A stretch of 64,000 nt of DNA from Zobellella denitrificans (GCF_002237365.1 NZ_NMUO01000008.1:1-64000); one strand, 5' to 3'; positions 51,576-60,161 are shown, counted from the first letter of the stretch. Numbers and translations: made by a program. The notes: a model not told the origin generated them from the sequence alone.

Positions 51576-52559
51576 ATGAGTAAAGTTCGCCTGAAAACTT
51601 CGGCCATGATTGCCTCCATCGCCGAGGAAGGACAAAAAACAGCCCCGGCTCCCTTTGGCCATGCCTTGAGCCAGTTGGCGGAAACCAATCCGAATGTGGT
51701 GGGCCTGACCGCCGACCTGGCCAAATATACCGATCTGCATATTTTCGCCCAGCGTTACCCGGAGCGGTTCTACCAGATGGGCATGGCCGAGCAACTGCTG
51801 ATGAGCGCGGCCGCCGGCCTGGCGCGGGAAGGCGCCTTGCCCTTCGCCACCACCTACGCGGTGTTTGCCTCGCGCCGGGCCTACGATTTCATCTGCATGG
51901 CCATCGCCGAAGAAAACCTGAACGTCAAGATCGCCTGTGCCCTGCCGGGGTTGACCACGGGGTACGGCCCCAGCCACCAGGCCACCGACGATATCGCCAT
52001 TTTCCGTGCCATGCCCAACCTGACCATAGTGGATCCGTGCGACGCCCTGGATGTGGAGCAGGCGGTGCCGGCCATCGCCGAGCACCAGGGGCCGGTATAC
52101 ATGCGCCTGCCGCGTGGCAATGTGCCGCTGGTACTGGACGAGTATGACTACCGCTTCGAACTGGGCAAGGCCAAGTTGCTCCGCGACGGCCGCGAGGTGC
52201 TGTTCATTTCTTCCGGCTTCATGACCATGCGCGCCCTGGACGCCGCCAAGCGGCTGCAGAAGGACAGCGTGGACGCGGCGGTGCTGCACGTGCCGACCAT
52301 CAAGCCCCTGGACGAAGCCACCATACTGCGGGAAGCCGCCAAGCCCGGACGCATGGTGGTGGTGGCCGAGAATCACTCTGTCGTCGGCGGCCTGGGCGAG
52401 GCGGTGGCCGGCACCCTGTTGCGGGCCGGAGTCACCCCCGCATTCCGCCATATTGGACTGCCGGATCAGTTCCTGGATGCGGGTGCCTTGCCCACCCTGC
52501 ACGACCGCTACGGCATCTCCGTGGATCGCATCGTGGCCCGAACCCGGGAATGGCTCTGA
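51576..52559 (+). CDS. Transketolase C-terminal (pyrimidine-binding) subunit
   Basis: A 327-residue partner of the preceding subunit. It holds the pyrimidine domain with the catalytic glutamate in YQMGMAEQLLMSAAAGLA near residue 63, TTYAVFASRRAYDFI near residue 88, and the C-terminal transketolase domain with VDAAVLHVPTIKPLDE and VVVAENHSVVGGLG. Start at 51576 has AAGGA upstream; an earlier in-frame ATG is less likely. The 41-bp spacing to the N subunit shows co-expression. This is a second, independent transketolase in the window. Confidence 0.87.
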   Translation: MSKVRLKTSAMIASIAEEGQKTAPAPFGHALSQLAETNPNVVGLTADLAKYTDLHIFAQRYPERFYQMGMAEQLLMSAAAGLAREGALPFATTYAVFASRRAYDFICMAIAEENLNVKIACALPGLTTGYGPSHQATDDIAIFRAMPNLTIVDPCDALDVEQAVPAIAEHQGPVYMRLPRGNVPLVLDEYDYRFELGKAKLLRDGREVLFISSGFMTMRALDAAKRLQKDSVDAAVLHVPTIKPLDEATILREAAKPGRMVVVAENHSVVGGLGEAVAGTLLRAGVTPAFRHIGLPDQFLDAGALPTLHDRYGISVDRIVARTREWL

Positions 52560-52650
52560 GACGCGGTAACTGACATGGGGCCTGTGGCCATCGGGATCTC
52601 GGCCCTTTGTGTGAAATATGGACATAACTCTCACTAGTAAGGATTGTGAT

Positions 52651-53625
52651 ATGAAAAAGGTACTGACCACCGCCGCACTGGCTATCACGCTCGCTTCTGC
52701 CCCGGTATGGGCCCAGCAAACATTGCGTCTGGCCCATAACGCCGCAGACGGCAATCCCAAGGCCGAAGCCTCCCTGCTGTTTGCCAAACTGGTGGAAGAA
52801 AAAACCGACGGCCGCATCAAGGTGGTCGTCGGCGGCAACGCCCAGTTCGGTGAAGACAGCGAAGCCATCACCTCCATGCGCCTGGGCGCCATCGCCTTCA
52901 GCGCCAACTCCCAGGGCACCACCTCCAGCGTGATCCCCGAATTTGGCCTGATTGGACTGCCGTTCCTGTTTTCCAGCTCGGAAGAGGCCTGGCAGACGCT
53001 GGATGGCCCCGTGGGTGAAGAGCTGGGTGCCCTGGCCGAGCGAGAAGGACTGGTGGTGCTGTCGTTCTGGGACAACGGCATCCGTCATGTCAGTAACAAC
53101 GTCCGCCCCATCACCAAACCCGGGGATCTGGCCGGTATCAAGCTGAGAACCCCGCCCGATACCATGACGGTGGATATTTTCCAGACCCTGGGTGCCAACC
53201 CCACGCCCATGGCGTTCTCCGAGCTGTACATCGCGCTGCAGCAGGGCGTAGTGGACGGCCAGGAGAATCCGCTGGCCAATATCCATTCTTCCAAACTCTA
53301 CGAGGTGCAGAAATACATCTCCCTGACCGGCCACAAATACGAGTCCACGCCGTTGCTGGCGAGCAAACTCATCTGGGATGGTCTGTCCGAGGCGGATCAG
53401 CAGGCAGTCAAGGAAGCGGCGATGGAAGCCGGCGAGTTCAACCGCAGAACCTTTGTCGAGCAGGAGTCCAAGCTGCGTGCAGAGATGGAAGCGGCTGGCG
53501 TGCAGTTCAATGCCGTCGACAGCCAGGTCTTTGCCGAGGCCACCCAGGCGGTCTACGACAAGTGGCAGCAGCAGTATCCGGAGCTGGTACCACTACTGGT
53601 GGCGGAAGCGGCCCGCGCCAAGTAA
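52651..53625 (+). CDS. dctP: TRAP transporter solute-binding protein DctP family
   Basis: A 324-residue exported protein. Signal peptide at residues 1-21 (KKVLTTAALAITLASAPVWA). The mature part starts QTLRLAHNAADGNPKAEASLLFAKLVEE, with IKLRTPPDTMTVDIFQTLGANPTPMAFSELYIALQQGVVDGQENP near residue 165-210 (read in parts), which holds the arginine that binds carboxylate in most family members. It supplies ligand to the DctQ/DctM pair downstream. TRAP ligands are usually organic acids, but sugar-type and polyol-type DctP proteins exist. The 53633 hairpin lowers downstream expression relative to dctP. Ligand unknown; gene symbol names the family only. Confidence 0.88.
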   Translation: MKKVLTTAALAITLASAPVWAQQTLRLAHNAADGNPKAEASLLFAKLVEEKTDGRIKVVVGGNAQFGEDSEAITSMRLGAIAFSANSQGTTSSVIPEFGLIGLPFLFSSSEEAWQTLDGPVGEELGALAEREGLVVLSFWDNGIRHVSNNVRPITKPGDLAGIKLRTPPDTMTVDIFQTLGANPTPMAFSELYIALQQGVVDGQENPLANIHSSKLYEVQKYISLTGHKYESTPLLASKLIWDGLSEADQQAVKEAAMEAGEFNRRTFVEQESKLRAEMEAAGVQFNAVDSQVFAEATQAVYDKWQQQYPELVPLLVAEAARAK

Positions 53626-53632
53626 GCCCGAG

Positions 53633-53658
53633 GGCGGGGGACTTTCCCCCGCCTTGTT
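53633..53658 (+). terminator. Attenuating hairpin after dctP
   Basis: A 9-bp stem GGCGGGGGA/TTTCCCCCGCC with a 3-base loop and TTGTT follows dctP by 8 bp. Such hairpins commonly keep binding-protein transcripts more abundant than those of the membrane subunits. Confidence 0.65.
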
Positions 53659-53741
53659 CCGGAGTGCCTGTTTTTGTGTCGCACCCATCAGGGCGCATAG
53701 AAAAACGGGGACTTGCAACCCCCTCAACAAGGAGGCGGAAA

Positions 53742-54308
53742 ATGAACGTACAGGGAAAACTCATGTATCAACCATCATGCGGCGGTACCGGTGCCCGATT
53801 ATTGTGCGGGCTGGACAAGGCCGTTGAATATACCGCACTGGGTATTTTCATGGCGGCGATTGTCTCTTTGTTCCTGTTCCTTGGCGCCGATGTGGTGGTG
53901 CGTTATCTCACCACCCAAAGCCTGGGCTGGCCGGCGGAGATGCCGAACCTGCTCTTTCCCTGGTTGGTGATGGGCGCCATCGTCGCCGCGGCCCAGCGGG
54001 GCCAGCACGTGGCGGTCAATGCCGTCCTGGGACTGCTCAATATCCCGGCGACCCGGGTGCTGATGCTGGTGATGCAACTGGTGGTGGTTGTGACCTTCAG
54101 CTACCTCGCTTATATCGGCGTGGATGTGGTCCGCATTGCCGGCAGGCAGTTATTCCCCATCTCCGGCATTTCTTCCAGCTACGCCTATATGGCGCTTGTG
54201 TATGGTTTCGGCGCCATCGCCCTGACCGCGTTCACCAATATTCTCTGGTTTTTGGCCGATGCGTCCGCCTTTGATCAGCGTATGACTAAATCCGAGGTGG
54301 CAGAATGA
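53742..54308 (+). CDS. dctQ: TRAP transporter small permease DctQ family
   Basis: A 188-residue inner-membrane protein with four hydrophobic segments. After a short cytoplasmic tail, the first helix is YTALGIFMAAIVSLFLFLGADVVVRYL near residue 32, followed by LGWPAEMPNLLFPWLVMGAIVAAAQRGQHVAV near residue 65, which is the DctQ signature. It forms the transport complex with DctM. The ATG at 53742 has GGAGG upstream, and the stop overlaps dctM (ATGA). Confidence 0.88.
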   Translation: MNVQGKLMYQPSCGGTGARLLCGLDKAVEYTALGIFMAAIVSLFLFLGADVVVRYLTTQSLGWPAEMPNLLFPWLVMGAIVAAAQRGQHVAVNAVLGLLNIPATRVLMLVMQLVVVVTFSYLAYIGVDVVRIAGRQLFPISGISSSYAYMALVYGFGAIALTAFTNILWFLADASAFDQRMTKSEVAE

Positions 54309-55564
54309 CTCCGTTGATGATAGGGCTGTTTGCCCTGCTGATGCTGTTTGCGTTTCCGGTCGGTTATGCGCTGATTATCAGTGCCGGCGCGGCAGTCTTG
54401 TTCGTGGGCGATGCGCCCAGCGTGATCGCGGTACTGAAGCTGTTCCAGCCCACCCAGAGCTTTCCCATGCTGGCCATCCCCTTCTTCATCCTGTCCGGCA
54501 GCCTGATGATGTCCGGCACCCTGGGCCGGAAACTGGTGGACTTTGCCGCCTACCTGGTAGGGCGCTTTCACGGCGGCCTGGGCCAGGTAACGGTGGTGGG
54601 CTCCACCGTGTTCGGCGGGGTGTCCGGTTCGGCGGTGGCCGAGGCCTCGGCCCTGGGCTCCATGCTGATCCCCTGGCAGAAGCGGGAAGGCTATCCGGGT
54701 GCCTTCAGCGCCGCGGTCACCGCCTCGTCATCGGTCATTGCCGGGCTGATCCCGCCTTCCATCCCGCTGATCCTCTATGCCCTGGTGTCCAACAGCTCCA
54801 TTGCCTCGCTGTTCGTGGCCGGCATACTGCCCGGGATCATGCTGGCCGGCGGCATGATGATGGTGTGCTATTTCTCCGGGCGGTTGCGGGGCTTCCCGCT
54901 GCTGAAAGAGAGCTTCTCGGTACGCGGGTTGCTCAAGGCGCTGCTGTTCGCCGCCCCTGCCCTGGCCATGCCGCTGTTTATCGTGATCCTGCTGCGCGCC
55001 GGCATCGCCACTCCCACCGAGGTGAGCGTGATCGCCGTGGCCTATGCCCTGGTGGTCAGCCTGTGCATCTACCGGGATCTGACCGTCAAGCGGGTGATCG
55101 GCGCCCTGGTGGGCACCGCCCTGACCACCGGCATCGTAATGCTGGTGATCGTCGCCTCCAACCTGGTCGGCCATGTGCTGATCACCGAACAGATCCCCAA
55201 CCAGATCGCCAGCTACGCCCAGCAAGCGTTCTCCAGCCCCTGGATGATCATCCTGGCCATGAACATCCTGCTGCTGTGCATCGGCATGTTCCTGGACCTG
55301 CCGGCCGCCATTCTGCTGCTCGGTCCCACCCTGGTGGCGGTGGGCAACAGCATCGGCATGGACCCCATCCAGCTCGGCATCATGATGGCGGTGAACCTGA
55401 GCATCGGCCTGTTCACCCCGCCCATAGGTACCACCCTGTTTGTGGCCGCGGCCATCTCTCGGGAAAAGATCGGCCGCATTGTGCGGGAGCTGTGGCCCTT
55501 CTACCTGGTGGCGATTACGGTGCTGCTGCTGATCTCCTATGTGCCGGCCTTCACCATCTATTAA
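54305..55564 (+). CDS. dctM: TRAP transporter large permease DctM family
   Basis: A 419-residue inner-membrane protein with about twelve hydrophobic segments. It opens MTPLMIGLFALLMLFAFPVGYAL, with GGLGQVTVVGSTVFGGVSGSAVAEASALGSMLIP near residue 95-130 (read in parts) and ITSSVIAGLIPPSIPLILYA-type motif (VIAGLIPPSIPLILYALVSN) near residue 145, both typical of DctM. It carries the substrate through the membrane using a sodium gradient. Confidence 0.92.
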   Translation: MTPLMIGLFALLMLFAFPVGYALIISAGAAVLFVGDAPSVIAVLKLFQPTQSFPMLAIPFFILSGSLMMSGTLGRKLVDFAAYLVGRFHGGLGQVTVVGSTVFGGVSGSAVAEASALGSMLIPWQKREGYPGAFSAAVTASSSVIAGLIPPSIPLILYALVSNSSIASLFVAGILPGIMLAGGMMMVCYFSGRLRGFPLLKESFSVRGLLKALLFAAPALAMPLFIVILLRAGIATPTEVSVIAVAYALVVSLCIYRDLTVKRVIGALVGTALTTGIVMLVIVASNLVGHVLITEQIPNQIASYAQQAFSSPWMIILAMNILLLCIGMFLDLPAAILLLGPTLVAVGNSIGMDPIQLGIMMAVNLSIGLFTPPIGTTLFVAAAISREKIGRIVRELWPFYLVAITVLLLISYVPAFTIY

Positions 55565-55595
55565 CCGCGGCGAACGACGCGACAAGGAGCAGCAA

Positions 55596-56480
55596 ATGAA
55601 TCAATTAGCCTTTATCGGCCTGGGCTCCATGGGCCTGCCCATGGCCAGGAACCTGCTGTCGGCACGCTTTCCGGTGGCCGGTTTCGACATGAATCCTCGG
55701 GCCCTGGCGGCCCTGGCAGACGCCGGCGGCCGGGTCTGCGACTCGGCCCGGGACGCGGCCCGGGGGGCAGACGCCCTGATCCTGATGGTGGTCAACGCGA
55801 CCCAGGCCGAACAGATACTGTTTGACGAGGGGGCTCTTGAGAGCCTGGCGGACGACGCCCTGGTGGTATTGATGGCCACCTGCCCGTCGGCGGCGGTAGC
55901 CCGGCTGGCGGAGCGGGTAGCGGCCGTCGGCCGGCAGTTGGTGGATGCCCCTGTGTCCGGCGGCGTGGTCGGTGCCCGGGCCCGCACCCTGTCGATCATG
56001 GCGGCGGCACCGGCAGCCGTCTTCGAACGTATTTTTCCGGTGCTGCGGGGCATGGGTGACAAGGTGTTCCACGTGGGCGAAGAGCCGGGACAGGGCGCCG
56101 TGGTCAAGACCGTCAACCAACTGCTGTGCGGCGTGCACATCGCCGCCGTGGCCGAGGCCTTTTCCCTGGCGCGCAAGGCCGGGGTGGATCTGCAGGTGTT
56201 GCTCGAGATCATGAGCGGCTCGGCGGCGGCCAGTTGGATGCTGAAGGACAGGGGCCCTCGCATGCTGCGGGATGATCCCGAGGTGACCAGCGCCATCGAC
56301 ATTTTCGTGAAGGACTTAGGCATAGTGCTGGCTTCGGGCAGCGACAGCCGGGTGGCACTGCCGCTGGCGGCGGCGGCGCACCAGATGTTCCTCGCCACCG
56401 CCGGCCGCGGCCTGGGCCAGGCGGATGACAGCCAGGTGATCCAGAGCTACGACCTGATTAACGGCAACTGCCAAGCATAA
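55596..56480 (+). CDS. Beta-hydroxyacid dehydrogenase family (HIBADH-like) oxidoreductase
   Basis: A 294-residue NAD(P)-dependent enzyme of the 3-hydroxyisobutyrate dehydrogenase family. The Rossmann motif is AFIGLGSMGLPMARNLL at residue 5, substrate motif DAPVSGGVVGARARTLSIMA near residue 118, and the catalytic lysine in VVKTVNQLLCGVHIAAVAEAFSLARKAG near residue 170. Relatives include L-threonate dehydrogenase LtnD, tartronate semialdehyde reductase and sulfolactaldehyde reductase. The exact substrate is open; a C3-C4 hydroxyacid or aldehyde generated by this pathway is likely. AAGGAG precedes the ATG, which lies 31 bp after dctM. Confidence 0.85.
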   Translation: MNQLAFIGLGSMGLPMARNLLSARFPVAGFDMNPRALAALADAGGRVCDSARDAARGADALILMVVNATQAEQILFDEGALESLADDALVVLMATCPSAAVARLAERVAAVGRQLVDAPVSGGVVGARARTLSIMAAAPAAVFERIFPVLRGMGDKVFHVGEEPGQGAVVKTVNQLLCGVHIAAVAEAFSLARKAGVDLQVLLEIMSGSAAASWMLKDRGPRMLRDDPEVTSAIDIFVKDLGIVLASGSDSRVALPLAAAAHQMFLATAGRGLGQADDSQVIQSYDLINGNCQA

Positions 56481-56492
56481 AGGAAAGATTCC

Positions 56493-57356
56493 ATGGGACG
56501 AGATATTTCCGTAAGCACCGGTGCTTACGACGGCTATGCCATGCCTGAGATCCTGCAGTCGATGCAGCGGTGCGGCATAAAAAATGTGGAGCTGGCCTTT
56601 ATCAAGGGCTACGTCAACGAGTTTACCGATGCCGATCTGAGCCGGGATTATGCCCGTGAGCTGGTGGCCCTGATGAACTCCCTGGGGCAGCGCTGCCCCA
56701 CCTTTTCGGGCCATATCAACCTGGGGGATGAAGACGCTATCGCCCAGTTCGAGGTGCGGGCCCGCTTCGCCGCCGAGCTCGGTGCCTCCCGCTTTGTCAC
56801 CAATGCCGCCACCCTGGCCACCGCCGAACGTTTCTTCGAGCTGGCACCGGATATGGCGGCCATCGCCCGCCAGCATGGCCTGCGGGTTTGCCTGGAAAAT
56901 CCCGGCGACCGGGTCGACAACATCCTGAACAGCGCTGCCGACATCCCCGCCTTGCTGGCGCGGCTGGAGCGAGACGTGTTCAGCATCAATTACGACGTGG
57001 GCAACATCATTTCCCACCGCCCCTGGCTGGATCCGGTGGCCGATACCCTGCAGGCCCTGCCGTACTGCGAGCACCTGCATATCAAGGACGCCTATTACCG
57101 CGATGAAAAATACCACTTCTGTGCCCTGGGCGAAGGCCAGATAGATTTTATCCGGTTGCTGCCGGCCATCGAGGCCGCTTTTCCCGAATTGTCATTCAGT
57201 CTGGAACTGCCCTTCCGGCTGTTGCGCAATAACGACGCCAAACCCTACAAGAAGACAACGCTGTTGCCGTTGGCGGAAATTGAAAACGAGTTGTTGAAAT
57301 CCCTGACTTTTCTTGACGATGTATTAAAGGAGATAGACCATGTTGCTGGAAAATAA
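56493..57356 (+). CDS. TIM-barrel sugar isomerase/epimerase (AP2Ec superfamily)
   Basis: A 287-residue protein of the xylose-isomerase-like TIM-barrel superfamily. Probable metal ligands are Glu in VCLENPGDR near residue 133, Asp in INYDVGNII near residue 168, His in CEHLHIKDAYY near residue 194 and Glu in SLELPFRLLR near residue 240. Members isomerise or epimerise free sugars and short ketoses, for example hydroxypyruvate, D-tagatose, erythrulose or D-apiose. It differs from EryC in the same window in length and motifs. The stop overlaps the start of the next gene by 17 bp, so the two are tightly co-translated. Confidence 0.82.
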   Translation: MGRDISVSTGAYDGYAMPEILQSMQRCGIKNVELAFIKGYVNEFTDADLSRDYARELVALMNSLGQRCPTFSGHINLGDEDAIAQFEVRARFAAELGASRFVTNAATLATAERFFELAPDMAAIARQHGLRVCLENPGDRVDNILNSAADIPALLARLERDVFSINYDVGNIISHRPWLDPVADTLQALPYCEHLHIKDAYYRDEKYHFCALGEGQIDFIRLLPAIEAAFPELSFSLELPFRLLRNNDAKPYKKTTLLPLAEIENELLKSLTFLDDVLKEIDHVAGK

Positions 57357-58089
57357 AGTGTGTGTCATTACCGGTGCCGCCAGCCCCCGCGGTATCGGCC
57401 GCAATACCGCCGAGCTGTTCCATAAGCACGGCGCCTATGTGGCCATCCTGGATCTGAACCAGGCCCAGAGCGAGGAAGCGGCCAGGGCGGTGGGCGAGCG
57501 CGCCTTCGGCGTGGCCTGCGACGTCACCGACAAGGCCTCCTGCGAGAAGGCGGTCGCCGCGGTGCTGGAGAAATTCGGTCGTATCGACGTGCTGCTCAAC
57601 AACGCCGGCATCACCCAGCCGCTGAAGACCCTGGAGATCACCCCCGAGAACTACGAACAGGTCACCGATGTCAGTCTGCGCGGTATGCTGTACATGTCCC
57701 AGGCGGTGTTGCCGCAGATGGTCAGCCAGAACAGTGGATCCATAGTGAACACTTCCTCGGTATCGGCCCAGCGTGGTGGCGGCATTTTCGGTGGCCCCCA
57801 CTACAGCGCCGCCAAGGCGGGCATGCTGGGCCTGGGCAAGGCCATGGCCCGGGAGTTCGGGGGGCACAATATCCGCATTAACTCGGTCACCCCCGGCCTG
57901 ATCCTGACCGATATCACCGGCGGCAAGCTGACCCCCGAGATGAAGGAAAAGATCCTGACCACCATTCCCCTCAACCGCCTGGGGGCGGCGGAGGACGTGT
58001 CCAAGGCCTTCCTGTTCCTGGCCTCGGATCTGTCCAGCTACATCACCGGCGCCACCATCGATGTGAACGGCGGCATGCATATTTACTGA
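57340..58089 (+). CDS. Short-chain dehydrogenase/reductase
   Basis: A 249-residue classical SDR. The cofactor motif is VITGAASPRGIGRNTAELF at residue 10, with two extra residues inside the usual TGxxxGxG; NNAGIT lies near residue 88, catalytic serine in NTSSVSAQ near residue 138, and YSAAKAG near residue 153 with catalytic Tyr and Lys. It ends with TIDVNGGMHIY. Such enzymes oxidise polyols or reduce ketoses with NAD(P). In threitol pathways an SDR makes D-erythrulose from D-threitol, which would fit a downstream DhaKL kinase. AAAGGAG precedes the ATG. Final gene of the operon. Confidence 0.85.
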   Translation: MLLENKVCVITGAASPRGIGRNTAELFHKHGAYVAILDLNQAQSEEAARAVGERAFGVACDVTDKASCEKAVAAVLEKFGRIDVLLNNAGITQPLKTLEITPENYEQVTDVSLRGMLYMSQAVLPQMVSQNSGSIVNTSSVSAQRGGGIFGGPHYSAAKAGMLGLGKAMAREFGGHNIRINSVTPGLILTDITGGKLTPEMKEKILTTIPLNRLGAAEDVSKAFLFLASDLSSYITGATIDVNGGMHIY

Positions 58090-58128
58090 TGGTGCCCAGG
58101 GCGTCATTGCTGGCATGGTAAAACAAGA

Positions 58129-58189
58129 AGGGGCCGACACCCGGCCCCTCCCGATTGCCGGAAACCCCTTCCGCCCGGGAGGGGGTTTT
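58129..58189 (+). terminator. Two hairpins ending the GntR-regulated operon
   Basis: AGGGGCCG/CGGCCCCT with a 5-base loop at 58129-58149 is followed by AAACCCCTTCC/GGGAGGGGGTTT with loop GCCC at 58162-58188 and a short T run. The remaining 320 bp to the small exported gene show no feature I could support. Confidence 0.7.
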
Positions 58190-58513
58190 CTGTTTACTGC
58201 ATATGACGCCTATCCATCTCCCTCGTGGGCGTCTGCTCCGATCTCCCCGATTTTTCAAGTTCCTCAAGGACACCGGCGGGCTTGCCGTCCCGGCTCCCGG
58301 CGCTGTGGTAGCGACCCACAAAGGGGCCTGTCTTGCAGCAAAACCACGGGCATCCCGGTCATGTTTTATAAGGGCTGGGGACAACCCCAAGAGAGAGTAC
58401 CCAACCGTTCGGCGAGCGCATGCTGGCGGTGGGGTTGTCATCCGGATAGTGCCGGCTCTGCAGGGCGCGCTGGTTGCCGCAGGGCCGCCAATGGAAAAGA
58501 AGGGAGAAGCATT

Positions 58514-58705
58514 ATGAAAGTCATCACTTCACTCATGGTGGCCGCCGTGTTTGCCCTGGGAACAGTGCCCGCGCAGGCGGTACTCCCGGCGCCCGAGCAG
58601 CCGACCATTCAAACCCTGTCGGTCAGGGGTGATGGTGTGGACAACCGTCATTGCACCCTGATGAAAAAGCAAGGCAAAAGGCCGCCTGCCTACTGCGGGC
58701 CCTGA
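58514..58705 (+). CDS. Small exported protein of unknown function
   Basis: A 63-residue protein with a signal peptide at residues 1-22 (MKVITSLMVAAVFALGTVPAQA). The mature part, about 41 residues, starts VLPAPEQPTIQTLSVRG and ends with a basic KKQGKRPPAYCGP; it has two cysteines (HCTLM and AYCGP) that could form a disulfide. AGGGAGAAG precedes the ATG. No family recognised. Unlike the cluster upstream it stands alone. Confidence 0.55.
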   Translation: MKVITSLMVAAVFALGTVPAQAVLPAPEQPTIQTLSVRGDGVDNRHCTLMKKQGKRPPAYCGP

Positions 58706-58763
58706 GTAGTGCCGGCGCCTGCGGAGCAAGTCGCTCCACCGGGGCCGGACGGCAGCCCCGGGA

Positions 58764-58925
58764 TCAGTGGGACGGCCGGGTTTCCAGGGTGAGGGCGCCT
58801 CGTTCACCGGTGACCAGCCCCGGGCCGGGCGGTATCTCCCGGTCGCTGTGGTATTCCAGCGGTCGCCCCAGGCTACAGGCGGACAGCCCCAGCAGCAGGG
58901 TGGCGAGCAACAGCCATCGGGCCAT
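58764..58925 (-). CDS. Small lipoprotein, 53 residues
   Basis: The frame encodes MARWLLLATLLLGLSACSLG, a lipoprotein signal with lipobox LSAC and the lipidated cysteine at residue 17, then about 36 mostly polar residues ending ETRPSH. AAGGAG lies six bases before the ATG on the minus strand. It follows the porin gene by nine bases in the same direction, so both share a transcript and it may work at the outer membrane with the porin. No family recognised. Serine after the lipid cysteine favours outer-membrane sorting. Confidence 0.6.
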   Translation of the reverse strand: MARWLLLATLLLGLSACSLGRPLEYHSDREIPPGPGLVTGERGALTLETRPSH

Positions 58926-58934
58926 GTGGTCTCC

Positions 58935-60161
58935 TTAAAATTTAATCCGGGCACCCATCAGCAGGGCGTCGATGTCTTCGGTGCTGACGCCCGGACGGCT
59001 CAGATCGTAGTTGCGGTAGCCAAGATAGGCCTCGGTGGCCCAGCGGTCGATGTTCTGCACCGCCTGCAGACCGTAGGAGCGGCCCTTGTCTCCCGACAGC
59101 TCCGCATGTTCCGTGCGGTGGTAGTCGAGGGAGAGGGCGGTTTCGCCAAAGCGGAACCAGTGCTGGCGGTAGCCTAGCTTGCCATAGTAGAAGCGGGGAT
59201 CTCCGGCGGTGTCCAGCTCCCGGCGGCCGGCGGCCAGGGTGAGGTTGAAGCCATTGTCGAGCAGGGCGGACACCGAGCCGTTGACCTGGCCGTCGTTGTC
59301 CTTCTGGTTGGAGTAGGCGAGGGCGGTGGCGAGGGTGAAGAAGTCGTATTCCGCCGAATACTTGAGCGCGGTATCCCAGGCATCGTTTTCCACGGTGCCG
59401 ACCGACCAGGTCAGGCCGGCGAAGCTCGGGGTGTCGTAGCGCAGGCGATCGCGCCGGCCCAGTCCGTCCAGGTTGATAAAGGTATCGCCCACGGTGGACT
59501 CGAGCAGATTGCCGTCGCCGTCCCGGAAGCGGATCCCCCCGGCGATGTCGCCGGTGCTGGAATAGCCGGCCAGCGCAGTGCCCGAGAGATCCATCTCGGA
59601 GCTGTCTTCGCTGGCGGTCCAGCCCTGGCCTAGCCAGAGTTTGCCGTAGCGCTGGTGATCGAAGTAGATCTCCAGGCGGCGCTCGCTGATGGTGTCCCCG
59701 GAAACGCTCTCGTTTTCCTGGTTGACGTCGGCGGTGGAATTGGACTCAAGCTGCAGTTCGATGGCGGTGCCCACGGTCAGCTCGTTGCCCACATCTCCCT
59801 CGCCGATGAGGCGGACGCGGGTGGAGGAGGCGTCGTTATCGACATGGTAGAGATCGCCGTCCCGGCCGTCGTCCGCGTACAGCAGGGCCCGATTGACATG
59901 GCCCGACAGGGACAGGCGGATGCTGTCGTTGCCGGAGGTGACGCTACGGCTGGCGGGGGTTGTGGCCGCCGCCCGGGTTTCCGCCGCCTCCGCCCGGGCT
60001 TCGGCCTGGGCGGTTTTGGTTTCGAGTTGTTCTATGCGGTTCAGCAGGGCGTTGAGCTGGTCCTTTAACTGACTGAGCTCTTCCGCGTCACTGGCGGCCT
60101 GGGTCGAGGGGGTGAGCGCGAGGGCAACCAGGCTCGCCACCAGGGTTCGAGTTCCTTTCAT
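58935..60161 (-). CDS. Outer-membrane porin with N-terminal coiled coil (DcaP-like)
   Basis: A 408-residue protein. Signal peptide at residues 1-22 (TRTLVASLVALALTPSTQAA). Residues about 25-65 form a coiled coil (EELSQLKDQLNALLNRIEQLE with heptad leucines, followed by an alanine/glutamate-rich stretch), and the rest is an amphipathic beta-strand porin barrel ending in aromatic-rich C-terminal strands, finishing DALLMGARIKF with terminal phenylalanine, the outer-membrane assembly signal. DcaP-type porins have such a periplasmic coiled coil and pass dicarboxylates. The start at 60161 is preceded by GGAG; an earlier ATG adds six residues. Confidence 0.82.
   Translation of the reverse strand: MKGTRTLVASLVALALTPSTQAASDAEELSQLKDQLNALLNRIEQLETKTAQAEARAEAAETRAAATTPASRSVTSGNDSIRLSLSGHVNRALLYADDGRDGDLYHVDNDASSTRVRLIGEGDVGNELTVGTAIELQLESNSTADVNQENESVSGDTISERRLEIYFDHQRYGKLWLGQGWTASEDSSEMDLSGTALAGYSSTGDIAGGIRFRDGDGNLLESTVGDTFINLDGLGRRDRLRYDTPSFAGLTWSVGTVENDAWDTALKYSAEYDFFTLATALAYSNQKDNDGQVNGSVSALLDNGFNLTLAAGRRELDTAGDPRFYYGKLGYRQHWFRFGETALSLDYHRTEHAELSGDKGRSYGLQAVQNIDRWATEAYLGYRNYDLSRPGVSTEDIDALLMGARIKF

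Noticed and set aside
55596-57356. L-threonate/D-erythronate (Ltn/Otn) pathway for the HIBADH-like enzyme and isomerase
   Set aside because: The DUF1537 kinase and class II aldolase needed for that pathway are absent from the window.
47201-58089. Sulfoquinovose sulfo-transketolase pathway as the full explanation of the second cluster
   Set aside because: The split transketolase and RpiB-like isomerase fit, but a sulfoquinovosidase, an SQ-type isomerase and a sulfonate exporter are not seen, and DhaKL has no place in that route. Kept only as a minor alternative.
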